From positions 66,146-130,145 of the forward strand of contig JANRJQ010000010.1 of the NCBI GenBank assembly GCA_033763895.1: 64,000 nt of DNA. Reading direction: 5' to 3'. Position numbers and translations under genes: made by a program. Positions 48,501 through 54,390 of this stretch are shown in pieces. The stretch comes from Chloroherpetonaceae bacterium. GTDB taxonomy: Bacteria > Bacteroidota > Chlorobiia > Chlorobiales > Thermochlorobacteraceae. Below the pieces are notes generated by a model. It had not been told where the DNA came from. It saw only the letters and a list, made by a program, of their open reading frames with translations, and searched no databases. The number at the start of each line of letters is the position of its first letter. The stretch's first letter is position 1.

Positions 48501-50146
48501 CACAATCTTATCAATTGGAATTAGCAACACAAGAGTTTTCTGGTGAAAGTGATAACCCAACCACTTTCCGGCGATTTTCAGGCATTACAGTCAATAGTTT
48601 TAAGGTCTTTGGTCTTCCTTCAAATACCACAATCTTTTGGAGGGTTAGAGGTCTTCAAACTGGAGGATCAAATACTTACTCACTCTGGTCAAGTTCTTCA
48701 ACAAGTTTTCCAAATACGAGATTTAGTACCAACTTTAGTTATTCATCGCTTTTGTCGATTTCATCTTCAACCGATACCCGAACGGAAGAGCTGACTTTTA
48801 CCTCATCCGGATCACCAAATCCTGAAGACTATCGATTGTTTAGCATTCCGGGTGGCGATAAATCAGTTTCGATTATTGGCGGAAAACAAGGGGTGACGTG
48901 GAGAACCTTTGCCGATAATGGTGCAGATAACAATTTCTTGGTTGAACTCAATGGAGAAAACGACATCTTTGTTACAGGTCAAGGATACTGGTTATTAAGT
49001 ACACGCCTTATCACGATTCCTTACAATACCTTGGGTCAAATCAGTGGCTTTCAACGGGTATTGCCTCGGAATTCCGCATCATCTTCAGAGTTTAGAATTG
49101 TTCTCAATCGAAATACTTGGACAATCATCTCTAACCCCTACCTAAGTGATATCAATTGGTCCGGTGTTGTAAGTGCAAATTCACTCCCTGCAAATGCTGT
49201 GATTTGGGAGTTTAACAACGGCACTTGGAGCCAAGCAACTACGATGAAACCTTTCCGTGCTTATTACTACCGAGCTTCCACAAGTCCGACAAGTGAAGAG
49301 CCAACCCTAAGACTACCAACCTCGCTCATTTCTTCAGGGACATTGGCAACCTTAGGTGAAGGCAACTTGGAAAGTCAAACTCAGAATAGCAATTCGCTTT
49401 ATGATTGGAGAGTGAAAATCTCAATGAAGTCTTCGTCATATACTGATGGCGATAACTACATTGGTATCAGCAAAGCTGCATCCGATAAATTTGATGAACT
49501 TGATACTTACAAGCCGCCGATTCTTGCAAATCAAACAGCCATCGTCTTCAACCGTAAAAATTGGGATGAAAATTACACCCTATTCAGTGGTGATATTCGC
49601 GAGTCCATCGGTAACGGTCAAGTTTGGGAAATGACCGCTTATCATACCAAGCTTACCCGTTCTTCGCTTGAGTTTGAAAATATCCATCAGATTCCTGAGC
49701 AATACGATGTCAAACTGATTAATGTAAAGAACGGAAATGAAGTTATCGACCTTCGCAATAAGTCTAGCTATTCATATATGGCTGCAAATCGTGAAATGCC
49801 GTTCAAAGTAATTGTCGGAGAAAAAGCTTTTGTCGAATCTGAATTGAAACGAATCTTGCCAACGAATTATTCGCTTTCGCAAAACTTCCCGAATCCATTT
49901 AACCCATCAACAAGCATTGCCTATGCCTTGCCTTCGCAAAGCAGAGTTTCACTTGAAGTCTATGATCTCTTAGGGCGTAAGGTTGCCATATTGGTCAATG
50001 GTATTCAAAATGCAGGCTCATACACCGTCGGGTTTAATGCGTCAAACCTTGCCAGTGGAATGTATATTTACCGAATCTCGGCCAATCCAATTGGTGTTGA
50101 AAGCAGCCCATTTTCTGAAACCAAAAAAATGGTTTTAATCAAATAA
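39506..50146 (+). CDS. Giant IPT / FG-GAP repeat surface protein with type IX sorting domain
   Basis: A 3546-residue exported protein. The signal peptide is MKRLLLTLILLFVTSSIFAQ. Nine IPT/TIG domains start near residues 21, 498, 978, 1455, 1537, 2033, 2126, 2213 and 2681 (pattern SITSFSPxxGxxGxxxTIxGxxF). Between them lie blocks of ~390 residues made of FG-GAP/VCBS repeats with the calcium-loop pattern DxDxDGxxD (for example GDFDADGKPDAAVVNYG), about seven per block, predicting five beta-propellers. Residues ~2772-2970 carry two fibronectin-III-like domains, and a third strand-rich module follows. The tail has LSQNFPNPFNPSTSIAYAL and SGMYIYRIS, the Por sorting domain. Probably a calcium-dependent adhesin. 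It stands alone between the HAD gene and the LPP20-like cluster. Confidence 0.93.
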   Translation: MKRLLLTLILLFVTSSIFAQAPSITSFSPATGAVGTAITINGANFSTTADSNRVFIGGVRAAVTAASATSLTVTVPQGAVSGKPSLSLRGFSVQGATSFQVTYSGAGIFDRGSFPFETLTEVGTSAYDVATGDFDADGKPDAAVVNYGSNTVSILVNLTAANASVPVYDRTLDLSTGTNSNPRTIETADIDGDGRLDLVVGCAGYIAVFRNTTTAAGNPTFAARVELSTPSGSAAYTNRDLEIGDLDGDGKLDIASATYGENARANVELFRNQSTVGAISFSTRERLTSGDPAITWGIAISDLDGDGKKDVALSVDYNSTSSLIRVYRNTNNAGTLLASNFQSPVNITVGGFPRDIEFGFIDTDTRPDLVIYNGSGTIQVAKNTGSSGTVSFATPISLPALAGGYRMIVQDIDGDSKEDVLVSYYSETETSTLAVFKNIHSSTTLSTAGFESPLSFSVGKTPYGFAIGDINLDSKPDLLVANLSIGNITTVLGRMGTASPVVTSFSPANGRIGSSLTISGSGFSSTLAQNIVLIGGRRATITSANATNLTVTVPSGAVSSPVSVTVGGITAISARPFAITFADSGTLNAIGFSSRQTYGSGVNAYNIAKGDFNNDGKIDLAIANYSANRVEIYINQETGVSLTQNSFAAPITLNTGTSSNPRSLAVGDFDADGFLDVAAGCANTIAVFRNTTIGSNTSFGTALQLSTPSGSAAYTNQDLEVGDIDGDGMLDIASATYGGNSRANAELFQNTSSPGVIGFGDMVRVTSGDNVITYGIAIGDADGDGKNDIALGLDYNGVSSLVRVYRNINPVGALLATNFETPVNITLGGRPFDIEFGFLDTDNRIDLAAVDFNGSLRVMRNTGSAENVAFQTPITYSIPNGGYNLEIADLDGDTKPDFVLTNSVTNASSTITLVKNQTTTGSFNANSFAVVSSPAAGVGPLGVTVGDFNGDGKPDVAVSNYNSTGGGSFTVFQNRSGIVSPTISSFSSASATVGASVTINGSGFSATQANNIVYLGPVQGTVTASTANSVTFTVPASAVSSQVTVITNGLAVTSAAVLSVTYSGGASVNQGSFFVRNSYSAGNSPVVTAAGDFNNDGKPDVVVVNQSDNNAVVYVNNSANQTLGSSSFQQAVALGTGTNSSPRSVAVGDLDNDGKLDVVVGSVGKVTAYRNTTSGTTITFAVGIDLTHANADNPGSSLAIDIGDIDGDGKKDIAVASYGSNSRGNIEVFQNLSESGSLTFTDYIRIASPFAAYSYGVAIADFDNDGKNDLVQSLDFASSNSRVYFYRNTGTPGSITPSNFNTSVLDLVTGGTLRSLAVGYLDNDANLDVVVANNTGTLLALRNTSTSGTIAFATAVAYNAGANTNFVAIGDLNGDGRADLISANRTTPSLIYYPNQMTTAGAFNSNSFTTVGLTSGSFPQSPVITDFDADGKPDILFINNETTSGTFSVIRNNIGEFGVTSVSPSGGQPNAAVTINGFNFSGSPVVRFGTTQSAVNNSTSSIITTSVPASLSPGKYLLTVQIGDLTRPAPDSFTVFAPVPSITSFSPLSADTGAVVTITGVNFRTTTAENTVYFGGVRASVLTASATQLTVRVPKGAQYAPISVTTLGSTARSNLSFTPTYRGPSGVTSFSDAFNVSTSSTDNVQLSTGNATPRGIVTGDLDNDGKLDLVVANNTASGGISVFRNTSTSGSIGSGTFASVITLSSGSFNPTSIDIGDVDNDGKLDIIAGCDSATTTTNSAVLVFRNTTSTAGSISYASPFIITVRPIVSIRPIRSVKLGDIDNDGRLDIVFGGQSTAQSVGVIKNNSSSGVLSFETPIAFAVTNITESIAIGDIDGDGKNDIVSTNSQNIEVLRNIGVANTINASTYANSLVIGNSAANFSAVSLADLNNDGLLDLFYTAAGSSANSIVSYRANQSVIGSISFGAATSVFTTSSSRYAYALGAGDLDGDGKADLIATNQASSTVSQLNLFRNTTNSSTILTTFGATLNTSTASATPQGVALGDFDNDGRSDIAMVNNTGSGTFNVFVLRNLVQTSITGFRSLSGSEITSAPIGRSINITGRFFSSFPDSNLVRFGNDTAQVLEASSTQLTVRIPGRTLQVGNIVGVSVKISGVTYNSTSNFTISAPQVLITSFTPSSGGRGQSVQISGQDFSPVPSENSVRFGSVDAVVTSSTDSQINTTVPSGLTPSTNVTISVAVRGGTRVNASTQFSVLQPVPIIASFTPVTANPGQSITIRGSNFSTTASQNRISFGGVSAAATSVQGDTTLIVTVPTGATYAPLTLNVNNNLMAQSSQKFIPKFATVGSIRASAFANRTDISSVNTSINLESVDIDGDGANDIVNSPAQTFINAVRNTSSSNTISFATRNQISGGSFTRGLGYGDLNGDGKVDFATGDFGASRVNVYVNQSTTGSFSFGTSFILTLPTNGFSQSVKIADVDGDGRFDIIAGTNLGLSIFRNLGGSLSASSFTRTDISSTNDGNYPYIEVGDFSNDGKPDVIRLLPQTNAFSIFTNTSISGAPSFSSPATVTVNPGLQGWDVDAADFDRDGKLDLAVTKSTGNAILIYRNTHTSGNLTASSLTYTTAPFFSGAGVSSVAIGDIDGDGWVDIAGVNSTSSISIFKNLWATATSEPFFSNAVTVPISISSADFPISLTDFNGDGKPELIYPNGNSGIISILRNDVQPPVPPTITSFTPTSAAEGDAVTITGANFDTNPEGNTVRFGSIAASLNTNSVTSTSLQAFVPAGLTVGSKVRISVQTIDGSVSSIDSMTVLQADFRPIVSINTPTSISTTSAVVSGTVNPRGRSTTYRFQYDTSSTFETAFSTSQINAGSGSSNVSTGNVSLTGLLSGQTYFVRLSATNSEGTRVSSTQTFTTQALPIVQTLAATNVSGTSATLRGSVNARGISTNVTFSWGTNQFSLSNTTSTQVVSSNSDQTVTATINISNPDLTYYYRINASNVNGSVNGSTLSFVPLATFPRPTSPTDFASNQGPEVTFQWSGFSNDAQSYQLELATQEFSGESDNPTTFRRFSGITVNSFKVFGLPSNTTIFWRVRGLQTGGSNTYSLWSSSSTSFPNTRFSTNFSYSSLLSISSSTDTRTEELTFTSSGSPNPEDYRLFSIPGGDKSVSIIGGKQGVTWRTFADNGADNNFLVELNGENDIFVTGQGYWLLSTRLITIPYNTLGQISGFQRVLPRNSASSSEFRIVLNRNTWTIISNPYLSDINWSGVVSANSLPANAVIWEFNNGTWSQATTMKPFRAYYYRASTSPTSEEPTLRLPTSLISSGTLATLGEGNLESQTQNSNSLYDWRVKISMKSSSYTDGDNYIGISKAASDKFDELDTYKPPILANQTAIVFNRKNWDENYTLFSGDIRESIGNGQVWEMTAYHTKLTRSSLEFENIHQIPEQYDVKLINVKNGNEVIDLRNKSSYSYMAANREMPFKVIVGEKAFVESELKRILPTNYSLSQNFPNPFNPSTSIAYALPSQSRVSLEVYDLLGRKVAILVNGIQNAGSYTVGFNASNLASGMYIYRISANPIGVESSPFSETKKMVLIK

Positions 50147-50228
50147 AAATTAAAGCACTAAATTCAAACAGTTTTGCAAAAGTTAATTCCTCTTGCGAAA
50201 TTCTTTGATTCAAAACAAAGGAGAAAAA

Positions 50229-50942
50229 ATGATTAATAACATCCGTAACCGAATTCGCATCTTTTCTATGCTCTTGCTCTTCTGCATGAGTCTTATTTCA
50301 ATTGATTGCGCCATTTTTGGTGCCTTAGAAGTTATGGCACAATTGGGCGGTAAGAAAAAAACAACCCAAACACCTTCACAAACTCAAACACCTTCAACAT
50401 CAAACCCAAAACCAGAGAGCCAATTTCAAAACCAATCAAGCGCGGGATTCAGAGGTGTTACTGAAAATGTTTCTGTTTCAGGTGGCGAATCAGTGACTAT
50501 CAGTAATGTAAACACCGGCGAAAATCCGGATTATGTCGTTATTCGATACAATATCCCTTCATCGAACTCTGACCAAGAATATGAAATCAATGCCTATCAA
50601 TTAAGCGGTCCTCCTGACTCGAATCCTGATCGAAGAAAGCTTGACTATGTTCGCGGTACAGGAACCGGGCTTTTTGCTAGCTACGGAGCAGAGCGTGTAA
50701 TTGCTTGGAATTTGAGAGCGGATACCTCTTCTAATAGTCGAGCAAGAGAGTATTATCAAAGAAACAACCGCTTTTATGTTCAAATTACTGCCGAGGAAGC
50801 AGGCGGAGGCGGCTTTTTCTCAACCGTTCTCTTTTTAGGTCTTATTGGCGGGGCAGTGGCTTGGTTTATCGGCGGTCAAGATAAAGACCAATCGGTTCCA
50901 ACAATTCCGGCTCCGAGTGGAACTCGACCCCCAACATTGTAA
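50229..50942 (+). CDS. Exported protein of unknown function with C-terminal hydrophobic segment
   Basis: About 237 residues. The frame extends to a TTG at 50193, but ATG 50229 follows a good ribosome binding site (AAAGGAG) and begins a signal sequence (INNIRNRIRIFSMLLLFCMS). The mature part has a Gln/Thr/Pro/Ser-rich linker (~40-70), a strand-rich globular domain (~75-195, with YVVIRYNIPSSNSDQEYEINAY), and a glycine-rich transmembrane segment near the C-terminus (FFSTVLFLGLIGGAVAWFIG) followed by a short polar tail. No family recognised. It lies 82 bp after the giant propeller-protein gene and upstream of two LPP20-like genes. Confidence 0.75.
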   Translation: MINNIRNRIRIFSMLLLFCMSLISIDCAIFGALEVMAQLGGKKKTTQTPSQTQTPSTSNPKPESQFQNQSSAGFRGVTENVSVSGGESVTISNVNTGENPDYVVIRYNIPSSNSDQEYEINAYQLSGPPDSNPDRRKLDYVRGTGTGLFASYGAERVIAWNLRADTSSNSRAREYYQRNNRFYVQITAEEAGGGGFFSTVLFLGLIGGAVAWFIGGQDKDQSVPTIPAPSGTRPPTL

Positions 50943-50992
50943 GGTGTGATTTGAAACAACACTTGTGGCTTACCTTGAAACAAACCCGAGAA

Positions 50993-51012
50993 AATGACAC
51001 AATTATGTCATT
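50993..51012. promoter_or_regulatory. Candidate operator: perfect 7-6-7 palindrome
   Basis: AATGACA-CAATTA-TGTCATT is a perfect inverted repeat with 6-bp spacer, the size and layout of CRP/FNR-family operators. It lies 150 bp before the lipoprotein gene at 51163; the near-copy at 39383-39402 precedes the giant IPT/FG-GAP gene. The regulator is not identified. Confidence 0.45.
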
Positions 51013-51162
51013 GGAAGGCTAAATATGATGTTTTATATTAGCTCGTCTAAACTTCACAAGCCGAAAAGCGTAGGAGTTTTTCGTTGAGTCTCTTAAGATC
51101 ATCAACAGCAGTTCTTTCCAAATAATAATCAGTCTAACAATCCTAATTGGAGGTTTTTTTAT

Positions 51163-51777
51163 ATGCGTAATTTACTTTCTTTATTTATGGCTTTGCTTCT
51201 CTTGGTCGTTACCACAGGCTGCGGTGGCGGCGGTGCTGCAACAACCAAAACTTCAGGTGAATCTGAGGGTGATGATAATGTAGAAGTGAATACTCCGCTT
51301 ACAGAGTACAATAATCTCGCCGGTGAGTATGAAAAAGATGGTGCAGTCGTTGTCGTTGGTGTCGGTGAAGGCTTAAAAGAAAGCATCGCTTATACCAGTG
51401 CCCAAACACGTGCAGCCGGTCAATTGGCAGTTAAATATGAACAACGCGTTGAAACGGTTCGTAAAGATATGCAAGAACAATTAAGCTCAAATGTTCAAGG
51501 TGGAACACCCGAGCTTAATGAATACTTTAGCAATGTAGTAAAGGTAAAATCTAAGCAAACCTTGCAAGGCGCCAAAGTCTTTAAGACCAAAACACTTTTC
51601 AGCAAGAAGAAAGGGATGTACACCGTCTATATGGTTTACGGTATCGACCCGAAAGCTGTCGCAACCTCTATCGTTTCAGAAGCCAAGGCTCAACCGCAAT
51701 TGTATGCGCGTTTCCGTGCAACTCAAGCCTTCAAAGAACTTGAGCAGGATATGGAGTCAATGGATCAGCCCAAATAA
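51163..51777 (+). CDS. LPP20-like lipoprotein
   Basis: A 204-residue lipoprotein: signal MRNLLSLFMALLLLVVTTGC with the modified Cys20, followed by a Gly-rich linker. The ribosome binding site GGAGG lies 9 bp before the ATG and is the strongest in the window. The body starts VVVVGVGEGLKESIAYTSAQ and continues with alternating helix and strand to MYTVYMVYGIDPK, which resembles the LPP20 fold of small outer-membrane lipoproteins (a GVG-loop followed by an Ala-rich helix). It has its own terminator, and a candidate operator lies upstream. The gene at 51866 encodes a second protein with an LPP20-like region, so these probably act together at the envelope. Confidence 0.75.
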   Translation: MRNLLSLFMALLLLVVTTGCGGGGAATTKTSGESEGDDNVEVNTPLTEYNNLAGEYEKDGAVVVVGVGEGLKESIAYTSAQTRAAGQLAVKYEQRVETVRKDMQEQLSSNVQGGTPELNEYFSNVVKVKSKQTLQGAKVFKTKTLFSKKKGMYTVYMVYGIDPKAVATSIVSEAKAQPQLYARFRATQAFKELEQDMESMDQPK

Positions 51778-51801
51778 ATCTGGTTTGACATTTTTATTGA
51801 A

Positions 51802-51827
51802 AGGGGAAGCACGGTCTTCCCCTTTTT
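51802..51827 (+). terminator. Rho-independent terminator
   Basis: An 8-bp stem AGGGGAAG / CTTCCCCT with a six-base loop (51802-51823) runs into TTTTT. It starts 24 bp after the stop of the LPP20-like gene and separates it from the gene at 51866. Confidence 0.88.
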
Positions 51828-51865
51828 ATCTTTCGCCAACTGATTTTCTTTATATCAAAATTGAT

Positions 51866-52834
51866 ATGAAAAAAAAGCTACTCCTCTGTATTGCCATAGT
51901 AACATTTATTCCTCAAGTAATTTTAGGACAAACCTCCTATCCAAAGTGGTTTTTATATCCCGGCAAATATCCTGAATTTCATAATGGTTATACTTTTGGA
52001 AAAAGTGATGCATCTGTGGATGCAGAGCGTACTTATTGTGTTTTCAAGAAATGTATTCTCGATGGTACTCTTACCGTATTTTTACGCGAAGATGGATACC
52101 CCGATTTAAGAGATAGCGACTATCATTATTACTTTGATCAAGAAGAACTCGATGCTATAACCGGCAAAATGATTTTCCAAGATGGGTTTGTGACCAATGT
52201 GCTTCGCCGTGAAATCATTGGAATTTATTCGCTCGATCAGATAAGTTTACCCGATGAAGCAAAAGAAGTGGTGAGTTTGCAAACACTTCCGATGCCTGAA
52301 TGGGTTCAGCGCGATGTTTGGGAAGATGGTGGCTATATTTACGGGGTAGGCAGATTTCAAACCTCAGGAAACTTAAATGATGCGTGGAAAACTACCGAAG
52401 AAAGAGCCATTTTTGGAATCTTAAACTTTACTGGCGTAAAATTTTTTGTGAGTAGGTTTCAAGAGGAAACCGGGAGAAGTGAAGAAGTCAATCAACAGGT
52501 TCAAGCCTATAAACTCAGATTCAGAGTCAATGACATTGAAATCGTTGAACGGTGGTTGAACTTAGAAACACAGTCATCTTTTGTTTTAGCACGAATTAAA
52601 CGGGTAAATATTCTTACTCCGGCAACTGCACCAAAAGCTCAGACTAAACAACTTCCGAAGCAAAACACAGCACCGGGAAAACCCGCTTCAACTGGTAACT
52701 TTCAAGAAACTGCAAGACAAGAGACAAGTGAAAAAAAAGAATCAAAATCAACATTACCTGAGGCAGATACCACTAAAAAAAAATCTGTGAAGCCAACTGC
52801 AAAAAAATCTACAAAGAAAATTCAGCCTAAATGA
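51866..52834 (+). CDS. Exported LPP20-like protein with Lys-rich tail
   Basis: A 322-residue protein. The frame extends upstream to 51704, overlapping the previous gene and its terminator, but ATG 51866 begins a signal peptide (MKKKLLLCIAIVTFIPQVILG), so the start is placed there. Two related segments are visible: YPKWFLYPGKYPEFHNGYTFG near the N-terminus (quoted core PKWFLYPGKYPEF) and PEWVQRDVWEDGGYIYGVG in the middle, the latter typical of LPP20-type domains. The C-terminal ~70 residues are Lys/Thr/Pro-rich, ending KKSTKKIQPK. Function unknown; envelope location inferred. It is tail-to-tail with the amylase gene. Confidence 0.78.
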   Translation: MKKKLLLCIAIVTFIPQVILGQTSYPKWFLYPGKYPEFHNGYTFGKSDASVDAERTYCVFKKCILDGTLTVFLREDGYPDLRDSDYHYYFDQEELDAITGKMIFQDGFVTNVLRREIIGIYSLDQISLPDEAKEVVSLQTLPMPEWVQRDVWEDGGYIYGVGRFQTSGNLNDAWKTTEERAIFGILNFTGVKFFVSRFQEETGRSEEVNQQVQAYKLRFRVNDIEIVERWLNLETQSSFVLARIKRVNILTPATAPKAQTKQLPKQNTAPGKPASTGNFQETARQETSEKKESKSTLPEADTTKKKSVKPTAKKSTKKIQPK

Positions 52835-52897
52835 TAAGACTGAGGATGGTAAGAAATAAATCAAGCAAGTTCTCTCACTCGTTAAGTGAAAACCATC

Positions 52898-54304
52898 TTA
52901 CCGGTAATGAAAGATTCGAAACTCATATTCTTCAAGATTGAGCTTTAAATTTCCATCCTTGGTTGGTAATATTCTTTCAGGCGTAAAAGCATCGTGCAAC
53001 TCCTTTTCAGGGTCTAATCGCACAAATCCAGAAAATGGACGATTGGTTACATTAATAATTACAACCATTTTATCTTTTCCTTCTTCGCGCAAAAAAGCAT
53101 ACACGGTTTCATCAGAAGATGTTTTAACGCGTGTCATTTTTCCACTTGAAAGTGAAGGATGTTTTTTCCTTAAAGTCGCAAGCGTTTTATAGAAATTTGT
53201 AAACTCCTCAGAAAGTGCCGTATTCCACAAGATCGGAGCTTTTTCAAAAAGACTTAACTTGCGAGCATTAAGTACCTCATCCCCATTATAAAACAATGGG
53301 ACGCTTCGTATACTTTCCGCTCCGCCTACTGTAAACACCAAAACACCGGCGGCTTTAATGGCATCTTTATTATGGAAAACCTCCATTAAGGTTCCATCTT
53401 CCAACTGTTTGTCATGATTGGTCATAAACCGAAGACGTAAAGACCCCTTTGGAAATAGTTTTGACTCTGACTCAAAAAGTTTATCGAAATATGCCGGTTG
53501 TTCTTTTCCGCTAAAAACTTTCTTTATTGCCTCGTAAAGATTCCAAGAATATGAAATATTAAACCCACTAAGGTGTAATTCGGGAGTTGTTCCTTCCGCA
53601 AGCGCACAAAAATCGGAGCGAACTGCGCGAATCGATTCAAATGCAGTTTTCCAAAAATCGAAGGGAACCATTTCTGCGACATCGCAGCGATACCCATCAA
53701 TTCCAAACTCTTTAACCCAATAAAGCATTGCTTCCGCCATATAAGTTCGTAACTCAGGCATAGAATAGTCTAATGCCGCTACATCGCTCCAATCTTGCAT
53801 TGGAGGAATTATTGAGCCCGAACTGTCTCTTTTATAATACTCCGGATGGGATTTCATAAGAACATGATCCCACGAGGTGTGATTCCCAACCCAATCAAGC
53901 ATCACGCGAAGCCCAAGTTGATGCGCTTCTTGAACAAAAATTTTGAAATCTGCTTTTGTCCCGAGATCAGGTGAAATTTCATAGTAATCTTTCACTGAGT
54001 AAGGGCTTCCGACACTTCCTTTGCGTTTAATTTCTCCAATCGGGTGAATCGGCATAAGCCATATTACCGTAACACCCATCTCTTTAATCTGAAGAAGTTT
54101 TTGGGTAAGTGAAGAGATGTTTCCCGCAGGCGTGAAGTCTCGAATGAAAATTTCATAAATAACCGCATTCTTAATCCAATCTGGCGGAGTAGGTGCAGTT
54201 TCATTAGAGAGTGCTTTAGGAGATTTGGCATAACCTCTGAAAAAAAACAAGAGCGTTCCTATAAAAGCAACAAAAAGAATAAGTAGAACAAAAAAAAGTT
54301 TCAT
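52898..54304 (-). CDS. Membrane-anchored alpha-amylase family (GH13) hydrolase
   Basis: A 468-residue GH13 enzyme acting on alpha-glucans or maltodextrins outside the cytoplasm. The N-terminus is one hydrophobic segment (LFFVLLILFVAFIGTLLFFF), a likely uncleaved anchor. The four conserved regions are present: MLDWVGNHTS (region I), GYRCDVAEM (region II, nucleophile Asp), FCALAEGTTPE (region III, acid/base Glu) and FMTNHDKQ (region IV, His-Asp). A short C-terminal beta domain follows (VIINVTNRPFSGFVRL). No sugar-transport or other glycan genes are adjacent. It is divergent from waaA with 86 bp between; a TTGCA-N5-TGCAA inverted repeat (54333-54347) lies in that spacer. Confidence 0.92.
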   Translation of the reverse strand: MKLFFVLLILFVAFIGTLLFFFRGYAKSPKALSNETAPTPPDWIKNAVIYEIFIRDFTPAGNISSLTQKLLQIKEMGVTVIWLMPIHPIGEIKRKGSVGSPYSVKDYYEISPDLGTKADFKIFVQEAHQLGLRVMLDWVGNHTSWDHVLMKSHPEYYKRDSSGSIIPPMQDWSDVAALDYSMPELRTYMAEAMLYWVKEFGIDGYRCDVAEMVPFDFWKTAFESIRAVRSDFCALAEGTTPELHLSGFNISYSWNLYEAIKKVFSGKEQPAYFDKLFESESKLFPKGSLRLRFMTNHDKQLEDGTLMEVFHNKDAIKAAGVLVFTVGGAESIRSVPLFYNGDEVLNARKLSLFEKAPILWNTALSEEFTNFYKTLATLRKKHPSLSSGKMTRVKTSSDETVYAFLREEGKDKMVVIINVTNRPFSGFVRLDPEKELHDAFTPERILPTKDGNLKLNLEEYEFRIFHYR

Positions 54305-54390
54305 TGAAAGAGCGTTTCAAACTAAGTTGTTATTGCACATATTGCAAAAAGATAAATTAAACTACGAACAACTTAGACCATAACAAACCG

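Noticed and set aside
39506-50146. Repeat-rich giant gene as a misassembly
   Set aside because: Modules are clearly diverged from one another, the frame is open for 10.6 kb, and both the signal peptide and the sorting domain are intact.
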